Shown: positions 1 to 7,448, counted from the stretch's first letter. The stretch is 11,052 nt of DNA from Chloroflexota bacterium (GCA_024223125.1 JAAEOP010000367.1:1-11052); one strand, 5' to 3'. The notes: generated from the letters alone by a model not told the origin. Made by a program: numbers and translations.

Positions 1-19
1 CATTACCCATTTAATTGTC

Positions 20-763
20 ATGCCAGTACCCATTCTGATGTATCATGCTGTCCATGAACGGCGATCAATGATTTCTATTTCACCCGATCTGTTTGCCTGG
101 CAAATGCAATGGTTGTATGAGCGCCAGTTTCGAGTACGGCCGTTACGCGAAGTCATTCCCCTAATACATTCAGGCGCTTCCCTGCCCCCCCGCACCATTG
201 TCCTCACCTTTGATGATGGCCTGACCTCCGTTTACGAACACGCTTTCCCCATCATGCAGCGCTACCAGTTTACAGCTACTATTTTCCTGATTTCAAATTA
301 TATGGGGCAGAAAAACAACTGGCCCAGCCAACCGACAAACATTGCCGAGTTTTCGGTGATGACCTGGGAACAAGCTCAGGAAATGCAGGTCGCTGGATTT
401 GACTTTGGAGCGCACACAGCCACGCATCCTAAATTAGATTTGATTTCTCCGGAAGCGGCCGTTACCGAAATTGTGACATCAAAAACAGTTATTGAAGAGA
501 GATTGAGGCAGCCCGTGGATTTGTTTGCGTTTCCTTACGGCCGTTACAACCAATCCACTCTGGAAACAATCCGCCAGCAGTTCAGCGGTGCCTGCACAAC
601 CCACATGGATGCTGCGTCCAAACAAAATCATCCCCTAGAACTCCCCCGATTTGACACGTTTTACTTACAATCCCCCACCCTCTTCCGTCACCTGACAAAC
701 CCATTGCTGCAACAATATCTAAAACTCCGGGGCTTCATCCGCGACAAACGCCAGCATATTTAA
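20..763 (+). CDS. Polysaccharide deacetylase (NodB homology domain, carbohydrate esterase 4)
   Basis: This protein probably removes N-acetyl (or O-acetyl) groups from an envelope or extracellular polysaccharide in a metal-dependent reaction. The NodB signatures are visible: the TFDDG block at residues 63-67 (D65 catalytic base, D66 metal ligand by family analogy), the metal-binding H132-x3-H136 in GAHTATH, the FAFPYG block at 169-174, and an LPRFD block near residue 210. The 247 residues make a compact single-domain enzyme. No signal peptide is visible, so the true N terminus matters. The frame stays open upstream to base 2 and I see no Shine-Dalgarno sequence in bases 1-19, so the gene could begin outside the window. 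MPVPILMYHAV is nonetheless a typical beginning for this family. It converges on the gene ending at 793, with only 29 bases between and no terminator that I can see. The substrate cannot be read from the sequence. Confidence 0.88.
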   Translation: MPVPILMYHAVHERRSMISISPDLFAWQMQWLYERQFRVRPLREVIPLIHSGASLPPRTIVLTFDDGLTSVYEHAFPIMQRYQFTATIFLISNYMGQKNNWPSQPTNIAEFSVMTWEQAQEMQVAGFDFGAHTATHPKLDLISPEAAVTEIVTSKTVIEERLRQPVDLFAFPYGRYNQSTLETIRQQFSGACTTHMDAASKQNHPLELPRFDTFYLQSPTLFRHLTNPLLQQYLKLRGFIRDKRQHI

Positions 764-792
764 GCCACCGCCTCACCTTCATGACTGTTCTT

Positions 793-2346
793 TTACGGCT
801 CCGGCGTTGCTTCCGCTTCAATGGCCTGAGCGGTGGCAATGGCCTGTTCGGCGGCTAGTTCGGCGGCCGCTTTTTCAGCTCGTATTTTGGGATCATCCAG
901 ATAGGGATCAGTGAAGTTGAAGTAATTGTACGTCAGGCGAGATAGTTCCCATAAAATTGGAAAACTGATGTCGGAAAGCAACCAGCCACTGGCTTGGGTC
1001 ACATAGGTCACAATCACATAATCACCGCCGGGGGAGAGGACAATACCGGCGTCGCCATACGTTGTGCCGTCCCAACCATGTTTGTGGGAGACGGGTACAT
1101 CTTCGGGCACACCCAGGCGGATCAGATTGCCTTCCTCGTTCAACACCATCAAATCTATGATGGATTGACATTCATCTGGGGTAATCTGGTCGGGGTACAC
1201 GGCCGTCAACGTTCCCCCACCCTCGGCACAATAATAAACCATCGCCAATAGAGAGCCGATGTCTTCGGCCGTTGTTTGTCGGGCTGGGTCTAGTTGGGTC
1301 AGCAGGGCAGGTTCGCTGTTAGCCGGAGTTTGGTACGTACTGGGGCGGGTAGATACTTCGGCCGCGTCGTAGGGAATAGCCATAAAGGAATTAACCAATC
1401 CCAAACGCTGCATGGAGGCAGTTAGAACGGCCGCGCCTTCATACGTATTTTCTTCCCCGGCAATAACGTGCAGCAGCAGATTGGCCCCAAAGTTACTGGA
1501 GCGGATAGCCGTATCCAAAAACAAGCCCTGTTCAAAATCGTTAGGAGTGCGATCCAGGGCGCGATAAGCTTCTACGAAGATGGGGATTTTAAGGATGCTC
1601 AGACCGGACAGGGCCATATCGGCATGGATGTTTATTTCTTCGCCTGTTTGTAAGTCCATAACAAAGATGGAGCCGGTCAGGCCATCTGCCTGGGCTATTT
1701 CACGCCGCAGTTGGTCTTCTAAAACGGTGAGGTTTAGTTCAATGGGGTCTTGATTTTCGATTATCAGGTCAACCTCCCGTTTTTCCAGGTCAACCTGATA
1801 CAGCGCCAACTCCGCTAAAGGCAAACTGGTTTCTATATCTGTGATGTAGCCCGGTTCGCCCGCTTCATAATCGCCGGCGCCAACTTGAAGCTGAGGGGCA
1901 GAAGCTGGTTTATCTAAAAAAGAGGCCGTTGTTTCTAATTGCTGCTGTAAGGCTTCCCGGTCATGGGCGGCGTCCAGCCGGATTTCAATGGGTTCTAAAG
2001 AACGGCCGATGAGAAACTGCATATATCCTTGCCAAAATGTTTGTTGGGCCAGGTACTCATCAGCCTGGGCTAACATATTGTCCATGCTAAGGGTGAAACC
2101 GACATCCTGGGGATTGAGCGGAACTTGCTCTTGAACGTGATGGAGGGTGAGGGGAACGTAATATTGTTTATTGACGGCCGCGGCCGCTTCTTCCCGCGTT
2201 AAACCAGACACATCTACGCCGGCAATCGTCAAGCCCTGCGGCATTCTATCACGGGACATGTTGTACATGAGCGCCTGGTATCCCAGAAACAAAACCAGAA
2301 TGATCAGCAGCAGGCCAAAAAGGAATTTTTGAATGGCTTTTAGCAT
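793..2346 (-). CDS. Membrane-anchored serine hydrolase, class A beta-lactamase/PBP-like fold (active-site-complete paralog)
   Basis: A 517-residue protein with an N-terminal signal anchor (about residues 5-28), a region beginning GLTIAGVDVSGLT that resembles the YoaR/VanW-associated putative peptidoglycan-binding domain (PF12229 type), and a C-terminal beta-lactamase2-like (PF13354 type) domain from about 225. The serine-hydrolase motifs are present: S250-I-L-K253 (SxxK), S283-S-N285 (SxN) and K422-H-G424 (KxG). I see no convincing omega-loop glutamate equivalent to E166, so a peptidoglycan-acting or carboxypeptidase-like role is likelier than antibiotic hydrolysis. The C terminus is an Ala/Glu-rich tail of about 30 residues. 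It is the third gene of an operon: its ATG lies 3 bases after the stop of the upstream paralog, with no clear Shine-Dalgarno, which suggests translational coupling. It shares long blocks with that paralog, such as MQRLGL-NSF, QTTAED-G-LL, YYCAEG and GDAGIV-SPGGDYVIV. Catalytic activity is inferred from motifs only. Confidence 0.85.
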   Translation of the reverse strand: MLKAIQKFLFGLLLIILVLFLGYQALMYNMSRDRMPQGLTIAGVDVSGLTREEAAAAVNKQYYVPLTLHHVQEQVPLNPQDVGFTLSMDNMLAQADEYLAQQTFWQGYMQFLIGRSLEPIEIRLDAAHDREALQQQLETTASFLDKPASAPQLQVGAGDYEAGEPGYITDIETSLPLAELALYQVDLEKREVDLIIENQDPIELNLTVLEDQLRREIAQADGLTGSIFVMDLQTGEEINIHADMALSGLSILKIPIFVEAYRALDRTPNDFEQGLFLDTAIRSSNFGANLLLHVIAGEENTYEGAAVLTASMQRLGLVNSFMAIPYDAAEVSTRPSTYQTPANSEPALLTQLDPARQTTAEDIGSLLAMVYYCAEGGGTLTAVYPDQITPDECQSIIDLMVLNEEGNLIRLGVPEDVPVSHKHGWDGTTYGDAGIVLSPGGDYVIVTYVTQASGWLLSDISFPILWELSRLTYNYFNFTDPYLDDPKIRAEKAAAELAAEQAIATAQAIEAEATPEP

Positions 2347-2349
2347 AGT

Positions 2350-3837
2350 TTAATTGGTACGGGCTGTGCCCAGGTAGGGTTCATCAAAGTTAAAGAAGTT
2401 GTAGGTAGCGCGGGACATATTGGCAATAAGGGGCGAGCTAATCTCCCATTCCAGCCAATCTGGTTTATAGAGTAGCTGCACAATGACATAATCGCCGCCG
2501 GGTGAGTAGACGATGCCGGCGTCGCCGTGGGTGTCGGCCAGCCAACCATGACGGTGGGCTACCGGCAGGTCAGGGGGGACGCCTTCTTGGATAAGGCTAC
2601 CTATTTTATTTTGCTGCATGAAGGCCAAAATGGTTTGGCACTCTTCGGGGGTGATTTCGTCTTCGTACACGGCCGTAATCGCCCCACCCAATCCCTCGGC
2701 ACAATAGTACAACATGGAAAGGAGTGTGCCCATATCTTCGGCCGTGGTTTGCATGTACGGCGTTGGAAATGTACGAATCTCTTCTACCTGATTAGCCGGG
2801 GTGGATGGCTTAGAAATTCCCGCCCGCGCGTCCTCATCATAGGGAATGACAATAAAACTATTTTCCAACCCTAGACGCTGCATCAAGTCTGTAACTATTT
2901 GAGCGCCATCGTAAGGATCATTTGTGCCGGAAATAAATTTGAGCAGTTCATTCGCGGCCGTGTTGTCTTGTGTAGCCGCTAATGTGTCAGAAATATATTG
3001 GTGTTGGGTCAACGTCGGCGGGCGATCTAGTTGGCGGTACGTTTCCAGCACAATGGGCACTTTTAGCATATCCATGCCCGACATGGACGCCTTTTCATTG
3101 AGGATGATTTCTGCGCCCGTCGCCAAATCCATAATGAATAAACTGGCAACACCATTATGCAACTGTTCAAAATCTTGCAGATTATTGACCAGTAAGCGGA
3201 TAAGCAGGTTTTTTTCTGGCCGCACCTGTTCATCGGGGCGAACGATTAAATGGGCCTCACGATTAACGGGCCGATATAAAGCCGCTTCAATGTCGGCAAA
3301 ACTGGCCTCAACATCAGTACGGGTTCCCGATTCGCCATATTGAAATGTGTAGGATTGGGGAACCGGCTGCGGCGGCTGGGAAGGGGTATCCATGAGGGTA
3401 GCGATGTCTAGCAAGACGTCACGCAGAGCTTCCCGGTCATGGGTGGCGGCAATAGGGATGGGGTCTACTTCAACCGGCCGTCCCCACAAAAAGCCCCAAA
3501 AGCCAGCCCAAAAATCTTGCTGCGAGCGTTCGGTATCTGCCTGACTGAGCAAGGTGTTGAGATCTAGCTGGAATTTAGTCTGGCTGGGACTCATCTCAAA
3601 CCGTTCTTCATCGTGGTAGATGACAACAGGGGCTTCAATGAATTGATTGGTGAGCAGTTCACTGGCCTGGTCGGCGGATAAGCCACCCACATCTACACTG
3701 CCGATGGTTAAACCGGTGGGGTAGTTGCTACGAACGGTGGCGTATTGAAACAGTTTGATGAGTAGGAAAATGGTGGCCACCACAATGATGGAAACGGTTA
3801 ACCATTGGCCTGCGCCAGGTGTGGAACGACGATTCAT
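2350..3837 (-). CDS. Tandem paralog of the serine hydrolase, predicted catalytically inactive (pseudoenzyme)
   Basis: A 495-residue protein with the same architecture as its downstream neighbour: a membrane anchor (about residues 13-33), a GLTIGSVDVGGLS region of putative peptidoglycan-binding type, and a C-terminal class A beta-lactamase-like domain. The active-site motifs are altered. Where the neighbour has SILK, this one has D256-M-L-K259 (codon GAT). Where the class A family has SDN it reads Q290-D-N292. Where KxG is expected it reads R429-H-G431. The rest of the fold is well conserved, including TAAN after QDN, the YYCAEG and EECQ cysteines, and the GDAGIV-SPGGDYVIV strand, so the gene is maintained rather than decaying. 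The start at 3837 is 4 bases after the Nudix stop. AAGGAG lies upstream but about 13 bases away. Binding of peptidoglycan, or partnership with the active paralog, are the obvious hypotheses. Confidence 0.85.
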   Translation of the reverse strand: MNRRSTPGAGQWLTVSIIVVATIFLLIKLFQYATVRSNYPTGLTIGSVDVGGLSADQASELLTNQFIEAPVVIYHDEERFEMSPSQTKFQLDLNTLLSQADTERSQQDFWAGFWGFLWGRPVEVDPIPIAATHDREALRDVLLDIATLMDTPSQPPQPVPQSYTFQYGESGTRTDVEASFADIEAALYRPVNREAHLIVRPDEQVRPEKNLLIRLLVNNLQDFEQLHNGVASLFIMDLATGAEIILNEKASMSGMDMLKVPIVLETYRQLDRPPTLTQHQYISDTLAATQDNTAANELLKFISGTNDPYDGAQIVTDLMQRLGLENSFIVIPYDEDARAGISKPSTPANQVEEIRTFPTPYMQTTAEDMGTLLSMLYYCAEGLGGAITAVYEDEITPEECQTILAFMQQNKIGSLIQEGVPPDLPVAHRHGWLADTHGDAGIVYSPGGDYVIVQLLYKPDWLEWEISSPLIANMSRATYNFFNFDEPYLGTARTN

Positions 3838-3841
3838 ATTG

Positions 3842-4393
3842 CTATACGCGCTCCTTTATGGGTGTTGATTTTGAGGGGACGGCCGGGGCGAAATGTTGTT
3901 TGTGGGCCACGCCTGTACTGAGTAAAGTTGAAGTGGCCGTTTCAATGGCGTGACGTGAACCCGGAGCCAACAACAACGGTAAATTATCCAGGTCAAACCA
4001 CCGGGCTTCTAAGATTTCATTGTTCAAGGTAATGTGGCCGGGTATAACACGGCCGACATAAAGAATACCAATATGCTGCGGATGGGGATCATATTCTACA
4101 TACAATGCTTTTTCTAACACGGCCGTTAATCCCGTTTCCTCTTTTAATTCCCGCAGGGCGCCGGCCGGTGGGTCTTCTCGCCGATTGAGCCAACCACCAG
4201 GCACGCCCCAAGGCATTTGCGGATGAAATACATGATACAACAACAACACGCGATCCCGGTCATCAAACAAAACGACACCTACGCCAACACGATAACGGGG
4301 AACCGTCAAAAAGACCCCCAATCGCATAAGCCATTGGAAGCCGCGAATGTGCATTAGGCGAGCTAATTTTGCTTTCCATGAACTTGTTTTCAT
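3842..4393 (-). CDS. Nudix hydrolase
   Basis: A 183-residue Nudix-fold hydrolase, which would cleave a nucleoside-diphosphate-linked substrate (X-diphosphate) with Mg2+ or Mn2+. The complete Nudix box GX5EX7REUXEEXGU is readable, from GWLNRRE through RELKEETGL, and the VPGGW run before it is typical. The N-terminal 30 or so residues are basic and precede the first strand (VGVGVVLFD). The C terminus, from about 160 on, looks unstructured. It is the first gene of a likely three-gene operon with the two beta-lactamase-fold paralogs, since the next ATG is 4 bases past its stop. No strong Shine-Dalgarno precedes the ATG at 4393, and an internal ATG at codon 14 is possible. The substrate cannot be assigned. 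The link to envelope genes may be only positional. Confidence 0.88.
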   Translation of the reverse strand: MKTSSWKAKLARLMHIRGFQWLMRLGVFLTVPRYRVGVGVVLFDDRDRVLLLYHVFHPQMPWGVPGGWLNRREDPPAGALRELKEETGLTAVLEKALYVEYDPHPQHIGILYVGRVIPGHITLNNEILEARWFDLDNLPLLLAPGSRHAIETATSTLLSTGVAHKQHFAPAVPSKSTPIKERV

Positions 4394-4436
4394 TGTATAC
4401 GGCCGTGTCCCTATTTATCCACTCTTCCAGCGTGGC

Positions 4437-4465
4437 AGTATAACAAAAAGAGACGGCCGCGTCAG
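4437..4465 (-). promoter_or_regulatory. Candidate sigma70-type promoter of the Nudix/hydrolase operon
   Basis: On the minus strand, CTGACG (4465-4460) and TATACT (4442-4437) are separated by 17 bases, matching the -35 and -10 consensus at 4 and 5 positions. Transcription would begin near 4430 and leave a leader of roughly 37 bases before the ATG at 4393. This is a motif match only. The spacer contains one of the many CGGCCG palindromes. Confidence 0.4.
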
Positions 4466-4496
4466 GAAAATGAATTTGGTTCTCATTTATTTAGTG

Positions 4497-4548
4497 GCAA
4501 GTATGCAAGTAACAAGTTACCCCTGTCCGACGTACTTGACGTACTTGC
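4497..4548. repeat. Degenerate CAAGTA-type intergenic repeat, copy A
   Basis: The stretch holds GCAAGTAT (4497-4504), GCAAGTAAC (4505-4513) and AAGTT, then the tandem pair CGTACTTGA/CGTACTTGC (4531-4548). The GCAAGTA at 4505-4511 and TACTTGC at 4542-4548 are inverted and could form a stem. A second stretch with the same units in the same order lies at 9537-9564. It sits in the divergent region between the Nudix and PspC genes, and the frame that runs through it upstream of PspC is not coding. Confidence 0.6.
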
Positions 4549-4623
4549 AAACCTGCAAACTTATTTCACAGACCGCAACTTTCCCCACCACGATGGCGTA
4601 TAGAAGCATATCTTATTTGAAGC

Positions 4624-4628
4624 GGAGG
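4624..4628 (+). promoter_or_regulatory. Ribosome binding site that sets the PspC start
   Basis: GGAGG lies 6 bases upstream of the ATG at 4635. It fixes the start of the PspC gene at that codon, not at the much earlier ATG at 4347 in the same open frame, which has no ribosome binding site and would run through the intergenic repeat. Confidence 0.85.
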
Positions 4629-4634
4629 CTATAC

Positions 4635-5054
4635 ATGTCTGAAGGCAAATTAATGCGTAGCGACAGTGACAGAGTAATAGCCGGGGTATGCGGAGGGATC
4701 GCCGCTTACCTGGACATTGATTCTGTATTGGTACGTTTGCTCTTTCTTATTCTGGCGTTCGCCAGTGGTATGGGGGCCATTATCTATCTGGTGTTGTGGT
4801 TTATTATGCCGTGTGACGAGGCGACATCGTTGGGCACGGCCGTGTTAAAAGACAACCTGGACGATATGGGCAAAACGATGAACAGTGGTATGAACCGTAT
4901 CGGGCGTCCCGGTACGATGGGAATACTTCTCATTCTATTGGGAGGATTCTTTTTACTCACGCAATGGGGATGGTTTAGTTGGCTGGGCAACCTATTTTGG
5001 CCCTTGCTGATTATAGGTATTGGCGTTTACCTACTGTCACGGCGACAGTCATGA
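4635..5054 (+). CDS. PspC-domain membrane protein with LiaI/LiaF-like C-terminal transmembrane region
   Basis: A 139-residue protein. Residues 5-58 are a canonical PspC domain: KLMRSDSDRVIAGVCGGIAAY followed by DIDSVLVRL and one long membrane segment ending LWFIMP. After a hydrophilic linker (about 60-90), residues 92-135 form a second hydrophobic pair, GTMGILLILLGGFFLL and WPLLIIGIGVYLL, resembling the LiaI-LiaF-like transmembrane region. PspC proteins belong to envelope-stress (phage shock protein) systems, and LiaF-type proteins modulate cell-wall stress kinases, so a role in envelope homeostasis is likely though unproven. The start is set by a good GGAGG. The TGA stop lies in TCATGA, which also contains the stop of the convergent histidine kinase, giving a 6-base tail-to-tail overlap. 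The adjacent two-component system is therefore a plausible functional partner, but it is not co-transcribed. Confidence 0.9.
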   Translation: MSEGKLMRSDSDRVIAGVCGGIAAYLDIDSVLVRLLFLILAFASGMGAIIYLVLWFIMPCDEATSLGTAVLKDNLDDMGKTMNSGMNRIGRPGTMGILLILLGGFFLLTQWGWFSWLGNLFWPLLIIGIGVYLLSRRQS

Positions 5055-6512
5055 TCGTCTAAACGGTACGCTTAACGCTCGCAATCCAGGCCTGGTGGTA
5101 GTCACATCTGATTCCCTTTCGTCGTCTTCATCCACCTTTTCAGCAAGGGTAGGCAAGGTGACGATGAATGTTGTACCGACTCCCACTTCACTGGTAACGT
5201 GGATATGTCCCCCGTGGGCTTCTGCTACCCATTTGGCAATAGATAGCCCTAAACCAGACCCTCCCTGGGTGCGATTTCGAGCTTTATCTACCCGGTAAAA
5301 ACGATCAAAAATATAGGGCAAATTTTCGGGCGGTATACCCATACCACTATCTTCTACACGCATCGTTCCCCAGCCATTTGTTTTAAATAAGGCCAGGTTA
5401 ACGTGCCCTCCATCCGGCGTATATTTAATTGCATTTCCCACCAGATTCCACATCAACTGTTTCAGCCGGTCTGCATCTCCCAGCACACAAATCTGGTCTA
5501 TCTCCGTCACATGCACAGCTACTGATTTTTCCATCAAGTTCACTTGACGGTACACCTCAAAAAAGAGGGCGTCTAGCTCCACTTCTTTTCTGTCCAGAGG
5601 GATACCGCCAGCGTCAGCGCGGGCCAACAGTAGCAAATCACCAACCAGCCGGGTCATGCGTTCAGCCTCCTCTTGAATGATGAGTAAAGATTCATCATCG
5701 GCTTCACCCATGCGGCGCATGAGGTCTGCATTGCCGCGAATAGCAGTCAGGGGCGTGCGTAACTCGTGAGAAACATCGGCCAATAATCGCTGTTGTGTTT
5801 GAAACAACTGCTCCAATCGTTCTAACAATTGGTTAAACGCACGAGCCAACACACCAATCTCATCGCCGCGTTCAGTATAGGGCACACGGCGGCTTAAATC
5901 ATCCGCATTGGTAATCTGGCGGGCGACTTCGGCCATATCTTCTAATGGTTTGAAGGAGCTGGGCGTCAAGAGAACGGCCAAAAATACGGAGGCAGTGGCT
6001 CCGGCAAACCCCATGAATAAGGCAATAACCAAAAAGCGACTAAAGCTTTCTACACTATTAAACAGTCGGGCAACCTGTAAATATCCAATGAGAACTGGCT
6101 GGCTGTTGGAATTATCATAAATGGGAACGGTGAGAACGCGCAGAGAAGCGCCAGCGTGGGAAATATCATTATAAGTTTTACGCTCACCAGGTCCAGCAGC
6201 ATCTAACAAGCCGGTAAAGCCGGCTAGGTTTCTAGAGCGCAAACCGATCGCGCCCTTGTCGTCTACAAAGAGAAAGAAAGTGGACGCCGTTTCCAGGGTG
6301 TCTAAATCCTGGTCAATGGCAAAACGCACCGTCCCGTCCTCATCCAGAACAGGTTTGTTATTTTGCAATTCGGTCGCGAGCGCATCCAAATCAGCATCTA
6401 CTTCGGCCCGAATACGACTGATGGGCAGGAAATAAACAATGGTAGCGAACAAAAAGAACGCCACCATGAAAATTGTTGTATATACAAATAGCAAACGGTT
6501 TTGAATAGACAA
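5049..6512 (-). CDS. Sensor histidine kinase (HAMP-HisKA-HATPase)
   Basis: A 487-residue membrane sensor kinase. It has a first membrane segment at about residues 7-30, an extracytoplasmic sensing region of about 125 residues, a second membrane segment at about 158-182, then a HAMP linker (PLEDMAEVARQI to GVLARAFNQLLERLE). The dimerisation box is DVSHELRTPLT with phospho-accepting H249. The ATPase boxes follow: NLVGNAIKYTP (N), VEDSGMGIP (G1), FDRFYR (F) and GGSGLGLSI (G2). A charged tail of about 30 residues ends the protein. The start appears to be TTG at 6512-6510, because an in-frame stop (the TAA of the response regulator) lies two codons upstream and the next ATG at 6467 would cut into the first membrane segment. 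It follows the response regulator by 3 bases and is surely co-transcribed. The signal is unknown; neighbouring envelope genes suggest an envelope cue. Confidence 0.93.
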   Translation of the reverse strand: MSIQNRLLFVYTTIFMVAFFLFATIVYFLPISRIRAEVDADLDALATELQNNKPVLDEDGTVRFAIDQDLDTLETASTFFLFVDDKGAIGLRSRNLAGFTGLLDAAGPGERKTYNDISHAGASLRVLTVPIYDNSNSQPVLIGYLQVARLFNSVESFSRFLVIALFMGFAGATASVFLAVLLTPSSFKPLEDMAEVARQITNADDLSRRVPYTERGDEIGVLARAFNQLLERLEQLFQTQQRLLADVSHELRTPLTAIRGNADLMRRMGEADDESLLIIQEEAERMTRLVGDLLLLARADAGGIPLDRKEVELDALFFEVYRQVNLMEKSVAVHVTEIDQICVLGDADRLKQLMWNLVGNAIKYTPDGGHVNLALFKTNGWGTMRVEDSGMGIPPENLPYIFDRFYRVDKARNRTQGGSGLGLSIAKWVAEAHGGHIHVTSEVGVGTTFIVTLPTLAEKVDEDDERESDVTTTRPGLRALSVPFRRS

Positions 6513-6515
6513 GGT

Positions 6516-7193
6516 TTATGACTCTTCACGCAAAACGTAGCCGATGCCGCGCACGGTATGAATCAGGCGTGGCTGGTCTCTTTCCTCTGTCTTTTGACGC
6601 AGATAACGTACATATACTTCGATAATATTGCTCTCACCACCAAAATCGTAATTCCAAACGCGGTCAAAAATAAGGTCGCGGGTTAACACCTGGCGTGGGT
6701 GGCGCATGAACAGTTCCAGTAGTTCATACTCTTTTGCAGTCAGGTCGAATATACGGCCGTCGCGCCTTCCCTGTCGTGTACCTGTATCCAATTCCAAATT
6801 GGCAAAACGGTAAACCTGGGGTTGGGCCGGCTGTGAACGACGTAACAACGCCCGGACACGAGCCATCAATTCATCGAAAGCAAAAGGCTTCACCAGGTAA
6901 TCATCAGCCCCAGCATCCAATCCGGTAACCCGGTCTTCAATGGTTTCTTTGGCGGTCAACATTAAAATAGGCACTTCGCTGGCTGCCCGCAAACGGCGAC
7001 AAACTTCCAACCCATCCATCCCTGGTAGCATAATGTCCAGCAAAACAAGATCGGGCGGATTTTCACGGGCCAGGTCTAAGCCAATTTGTCCATCAGAAGC
7101 GGTGTCTACTCGATAGCCTTCAAACGTTAAGCCGCGCTGTAAAAATTGGCGGATTCTCTCTTCATCCTCAATAATAAGTATTCTTACACTCAT
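6516..7193 (-). CDS. OmpR/PhoB-family response regulator
   Basis: A 225-residue DNA-binding response regulator. The receiver domain has the acidic pair E9-D10, phospho-acceptor D53 ([10 protein letters not shown]), T80 and K102 (the KPF motif). The C-terminal winged helix (about 125-223) ends with the typical [12 protein letters not shown] and [10 protein letters not shown] blocks. The start is taken at 7193 because GGAGGG sits 5 bases before it and [12 protein letters not shown] is the normal beginning of the family; the ATG 30 bases further upstream lacks this support. The cognate kinase follows directly, in the same frame, after one TAA and one ACC codon. Inverted repeats lie immediately upstream, one arm abutting the ribosome binding site, which suggests autoregulation. 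Confidence 0.95.
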   Translation of the reverse strand: MSVRILIIEDEERIRQFLQRGLTFEGYRVDTASDGQIGLDLARENPPDLVLLDIMLPGMDGLEVCRRLRAASEVPILMLTAKETIEDRVTGLDAGADDYLVKPFAFDELMARVRALLRRSQPAQPQVYRFANLELDTGTRQGRRDGRIFDLTAKEYELLELFMRHPRQVLTRDLIFDRVWNYDFGGESNIIEVYVRYLRQKTEERDQPRLIHTVRGIGYVLREES

Positions 7194-7198
7194 AGTAA

Positions 7199-7204
7199 CC
7201 CTCC
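7199..7204 (-). promoter_or_regulatory. Ribosome binding site that sets the response-regulator start
   Basis: GGAGGG on the minus strand, 5 bases upstream of the ATG at 7193. It argues for that start over the ATG at 7223. One arm of an inverted repeat (7206-7214) ends a single base away, so any helix formed by that arm would press on this site. Confidence 0.8.
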
Positions 7205-7205
7205 A

Positions 7206-7297
7206 TTGGTTCGCTTTTAACAAGATTATTGGTTTGTAGCCGCAGTTTCGTAACCGCGAACCAAAGGTGCGATTATGAAATCATGACTACAAACCAA
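7206..7297. promoter_or_regulatory. Two interleaved inverted repeats with TTGGTT/AACCAA cores (putative operator or RNA switch)
   Basis: Two perfect inverted repeats are interleaved. TTGGTTCGC (7206-7214) pairs with GCGAACCAA (7256-7264), 9 bases. TTGGTTTGTAG (7229-7239) pairs with CTACAAACCAA (7287-7297), 11 bases. In the response-regulator transcript the order would be A-B-A'-B', with B' one base from the ribosome binding site. As DNA, the four TTGGTT cores form two direct pairs spaced 23 and 33 bases, close to whole helical turns, as would suit binding by a dimeric regulator such as the adjacent OmpR-type protein. The sequence symmetry is certain; the function is inferred. Confidence 0.55.
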
Positions 7298-7325
7298 AAC
7301 ATAATTTGACCATTCAAATTATCAA
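7298..7325 (-). promoter_or_regulatory. Candidate promoter of the response regulator-kinase operon
   Basis: On the minus strand, TTGATA (7325-7320) and TATGTT (7303-7298) are 16 bases apart. The -35 match is good (5 of 6) and the -10 weak (4 of 6). If it is real, the 11-base arm at 7287-7297 would sit at the transcription start, a usual place for an operator. That would also leave arm A only partly in the RNA. Confidence 0.3.
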
Positions 7326-7335
7326 AATTGATTAT
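7306..7335 (+). promoter_or_regulatory. Candidate promoter of the PAP2/CAP operon
   Basis: TTGACC (7306-7311) and GATTAT (7330-7335) are 18 bases apart on the + strand. Transcription would begin near 7342, leaving a leader of about 105 bases before the ATG at 7449. Only a motif match. The leader contains a weak TAGCT/AGCTA hairpin (7349-7362) and otherwise nothing I recognise. Confidence 0.3.
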
Positions 7336-7448
7336 AGTCAGCTTGAACAAGGGTGCAATAGCTGGCAAGCTAGTTGGCAGTTTTACTCAGGGGACGTTAC
7401 AATTTGATTCGGGAAGAAACGGGGCGGGGTTGATAGAAGGAGGAACAA

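Noticed and set aside
764..792. Bidirectional terminator between the deacetylase and the serine hydrolase
   Set aside because: No stem followed by a T-run can be seen in these 29 bases.
2924..3343. 139-codon open frame on the + strand
   Set aside because: Antisense to a well-supported coding gene, Ser/Arg-rich with no domain features; a shadow frame.
793..3837. Antibiotic-resistance beta-lactamase genes
   Set aside because: The fold and SxxK/SxN/KxG motifs are shared, but there is a membrane anchor and a putative wall-binding domain, no clear omega-loop glutamate, and one paralog lacks the nucleophile. Resistance is not supported.
4347..4634. Upstream 96-codon extension of the PspC reading frame, beginning MCIRRANFAF
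   Set aside because: It overlaps the Nudix start, crosses the intergenic repeat, has no ribosome binding site and no recognisable domain; the GGAGG at 4624 marks the real start at 4635.
7349..7362. TAGCT/AGCTA hairpin in the PAP2 leader as a riboswitch or attenuator
   Set aside because: Only 5 base pairs, no T-tract and no conserved aptamer-like sequence.
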